Below are positions 5,631-7,180 of a DNA stretch of 7,180 bases, one piece after another. Numbering within the stretch: the stretch's first letter is position 1; each line of letters begins with the position of its first letter. The stretch covers positions 14,504 through 21,683 of the forward strand of contig VBNP01000160.1 of NCBI GenBank assembly GCA_005877965.1, given 5' to 3'. A program made the translations under genes and the position numbers. Under the pieces are notes generated by a model. That model searched no databases, was not told where the DNA came from, and saw only the letters and a list, made by a program, of their open reading frames with translations. The stretch is from Gammaproteobacteria bacterium (GTDB taxonomy: Bacteria > Pseudomonadota > Gammaproteobacteria > Steroidobacterales > Steroidobacteraceae).

Positions 5631-6464
5631 ATGACGGAACGGCGCTCCTCCGCCGCGCTGCTGTCGGTGCTGTTCTTCGGCATCGCGCTGCTGTACCTGC
5701 CGATCCTGGTGCTGATCGGCTACTCGTTCAACGCCTCGCCGCTGGTGAACGTCTGGGGCGGCTTCTCCACCACCTGGTACGGGCAGCTGCTGCACAATCG
5801 CCAGCTGTTGCGGGCGGCGCTGCTGTCACTGGAGGTCGCGGTTACCGCCTCGAGCGGTGCCGTGGTCCTCGGGACCCTGGCGGCGACCGCGCTGGTGCGC
5901 TTTGCGCGTTTTCCCGGGCGGCTGCTGCTGACGGGAATGGTGAACGCACCGCTGGTCATGCCGGAAATCATCACCGGGATCACGCAGCTGCTGCTGTTCG
6001 TATCGATGATGCAGCTCCTTTCCTGGCCGCATCGCGGCTTCACCACCATAGTGCTGTCGCACGTCACGTTCTGCACCGCCTACGTGACCATCACGGTGCA
6101 ATCGCGCCTGGCAGGGGCCGACCGCGCCCTCGAGGAGGCCGCGCAGGATCTCGGCGCCAGCCCCGCGCGCGCCTTCCTCGAGATCACGCTGCCGATCATC
6201 TCGCCGGCGATCCTATCGAGCTGGCTGCTGTGCTTCACACTCTCGCTCGATGACCTGGTCATCTCGAGCTTCGTCGCGGGCCCGGGCGCCAGCACCTTGC
6301 CGATGGTCATCTACTCGAAGGTGAAGCTCGGGGTCAGTCCCGACATCAACGCGCTGGCGAGCCTCATCGTGTGCGCGGTCGGGGTGTGCATCATCGCCGC
6401 CGGGTATCTCATGGCGCGCAGCGACCGCCGCCGGGCGCTCGAGGTGCAGCTCGCCGGCCGCTGA
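5631..6464 (+). CDS. potI: ABC transporter permease, PotI/PotC-like (polyamine-type)
   Basis: This is a 277-residue partner permease that forms a heterodimeric membrane channel with the PotH-like protein. It has hydrophobic segments at about 8-31, 64-89, 98-125, 138-156, 192-215 and 240-262. The EAA loop is at 169-188 (EAAQDLGASPARAFLEITLP). Family landmarks seen: YSFNAS, WGGFSTTWYGQLL, NAPLVMPEIITG, HVTFCTAYV, TLSLDDLVISSFVAGPG and STLPMVIYS, all very like E. coli PotI. The start at 5631 lies 5 nt after the upstream stop, with GGAGG at 5616-5620 inside the end of the previous gene, which indicates translational coupling. A much longer reading of the same frame begins at 4548, but its upstream part overlaps the other genes and has no permease character. 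No ATPase gene follows; the next gene is on the opposite strand. Confidence 0.93.
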   Translation: MTERRSSAALLSVLFFGIALLYLPILVLIGYSFNASPLVNVWGGFSTTWYGQLLHNRQLLRAALLSLEVAVTASSGAVVLGTLAATALVRFARFPGRLLLTGMVNAPLVMPEIITGITQLLLFVSMMQLLSWPHRGFTTIVLSHVTFCTAYVTITVQSRLAGADRALEEAAQDLGASPARAFLEITLPIISPAILSSWLLCFTLSLDDLVISSFVAGPGASTLPMVIYSKVKLGVSPDINALASLIVCAVGVCIIAAGYLMARSDRRRALEVQLAGR

Positions 6465-6492
6465 GGCGCAGCGCCACCGCCCGCGGTCCGTC

Positions 6493-7180
6493 TCACAGTC
6501 CGGTCTTGACGCGCGTCCAGGTACGCGTGCGCAGCCGCTCGAGCGCCGGGCCGACCTCCGCGGACTGGTACAGCCGCGCCTGAATCGCCGCACTCGGATA
6601 GATCGCCGGGTCGTTGAGGATCTCCGGCCGCACGTAGGCGTTGGCCGCGCGGTTGTCGTTGGCGTAGTGAATGTCGTTGGTAACGGCGGCGATCACCTGC
6701 GGCTGGAGCATGAAGTTGAGGAACTTGTGCGCCGCGATCGGGTGCGGCGCGTCCGCGGGAATCAGCAGGGCATCGAAGGAGATGTTGGCGCCCTCGCGCG
6801 GCACGGTGAAGGCCAGATGCACGTCGACGCCCGCGGCCCGTGCCCGCGCCCGCGAGGTCGCGTAGTCGGCCGACCACGACATCGAGATGCAGAACTCCCC
6901 GTTGGCGAGCCCGTTCATGTACTCGGTGGAGTCGAAGGTGCGGATATAGGGACGTACCGCGAGCAGCAGCCGCTCCGCCTCGCGGTAGTCCTCGGGGCGC
7001 GTCGTGTTGGGGTCGAGATGCAGGTAGTTGAGCGCGAGCTGCAGCACGTCCTCGGCCGAATCGAGGAACGTGACGCCGCAATCCGCGAAGCGGCGGATGA
7101 TCTCCCGCTCGAAGAGCATGTCGAGACTGTCGACCGGCGCGTCCGGCATGCGCGCGCGGATCATGTCGAGGTTGTAGGCG
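6493..7180 (-). CDS. potF: Periplasmic amine-binding protein, PotF/PotD-like (partial, C-terminal part)
   Basis: The frame runs from the right edge to a TGA at 6493-6495, giving 228 visible residues of a protein usually about 360 long. The signal peptide and N-terminal lobe lie outside. The ATG at 7162-7164 is internal, because AYNLD precedes it in frame and matches the family's GYN-D segment. Counting from that Met, the amine-site residues known from E. coli PotF appear conserved: W97 and D100 (PotF W244, D247), D131 (D278) and Y167 (Y314). The position matching PotF F276 appears to be Ser. The end (RTRTWTRVKTGL) is the usual PotF-type terminus. It should bind a cationic amine in the periplasm and deliver it to the PotHI-like permeases. 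It is convergent to them with a 28-bp gap, which is unusual because pot genes normally lie in one direction. The altered aromatic residue leaves room for a ligand other than putrescine. Confidence 0.9.
   Translation of the reverse strand, partial: AYNLDMIRARMPDAPVDSLDMLFEREIIRRFADCGVTFLDSAEDVLQLALNYLHLDPNTTRPEDYREAERLLLAVRPYIRTFDSTEYMNGLANGEFCISMSWSADYATSRARARAAGVDVHLAFTVPREGANISFDALLIPADAPHPIAAHKFLNFMLQPQVIAAVTNDIHYANDNRAANAYVRPEILNDPAIYPSAAIQARLYQSAEVGPALERLRTRTWTRVKTGL

Noticed and set aside
6465..6475. GGCGC-A-GCGCC as a terminator between the convergent pot genes
   Set aside because: With a one-base centre the usable stem is only about 3 bp, and no T-run follows on either strand.
1..7180. 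tRNA, rRNA, CRISPR array, insertion sequence or attachment site
   Set aside because: I looked for cloverleaf elements, regularly spaced repeats, transposase motifs and terminal inverted repeats and saw none. Nearly all the DNA is accounted for by protein-coding genes.

Overview
The window is GC-rich (about two-thirds G+C by eye) with strong third-position GC bias, and it lacks eukaryotic features. The gene families present (PotF/PotH/PotI-like polyamine transporter parts, a BetI-like TetR domain, a GbcA/CntA-like Rieske oxygenase) suggest a proteobacterium. I cannot place it to genus. Coding density is very high, and only one intergenic gap (1811-1890) has room for a conventional regulatory region.

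Layout: (1) positions 1-434, minus, hold the N-terminal third of an FAD-dependent, phytoene-desaturase-like oxidoreductase that runs off the left edge. (2) 461-1810, minus, is a class III PLP aminotransferase of the glutamate-1-semialdehyde-aminomutase type, just upstream of the oxidoreductase in the same operon. (3) 1811-1890 is a divergent control region, strikingly AT-rich for its surroundings. It carries two related inverted repeats (TATATG-N2-CATATA type) with centres 31 bp apart. (4) 1891-3057, plus, is an intact Rieske non-heme iron oxygenase alpha subunit. It has a Glu at the bridging position, as in the quaternary-ammonium demethylases. (5) 3050-4702, minus, convergent and overlapping it by 8 bp, is the most unusual gene: an N-terminal BetI-like TetR regulator joined by an Ala/Gly/Pro linker to a complete but degenerate copy of the same Rieske-oxygenase fold. 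One Rieske His ligand and the catalytic iron ligands have been replaced. (6) 4735-5625 and 5631-6464, plus, are PotH-like and PotI-like ABC permeases. (7) 6493-7180, minus, is the C-terminal part of a PotF-like periplasmic amine-binding protein that runs off the right edge.

Working model (inference): the cluster imports and degrades a small cationic amine, plausibly a quaternary ammonium or polyamine-like compound. The PotFHI-type transporter takes it up (no ATPase gene is visible here). The Rieske enzyme would oxidatively demethylate or hydroxylate it, and the aminotransferase and flavoprotein would process the products. The TetR-pseudo-Rieske fusion would be a repressor whose ligand sensor is a catalytically dead relative of the enzyme that acts on the same compound, probably acting through the paired palindromes at 1827-1872. 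The fusion is the best candidate here for an under-described system.
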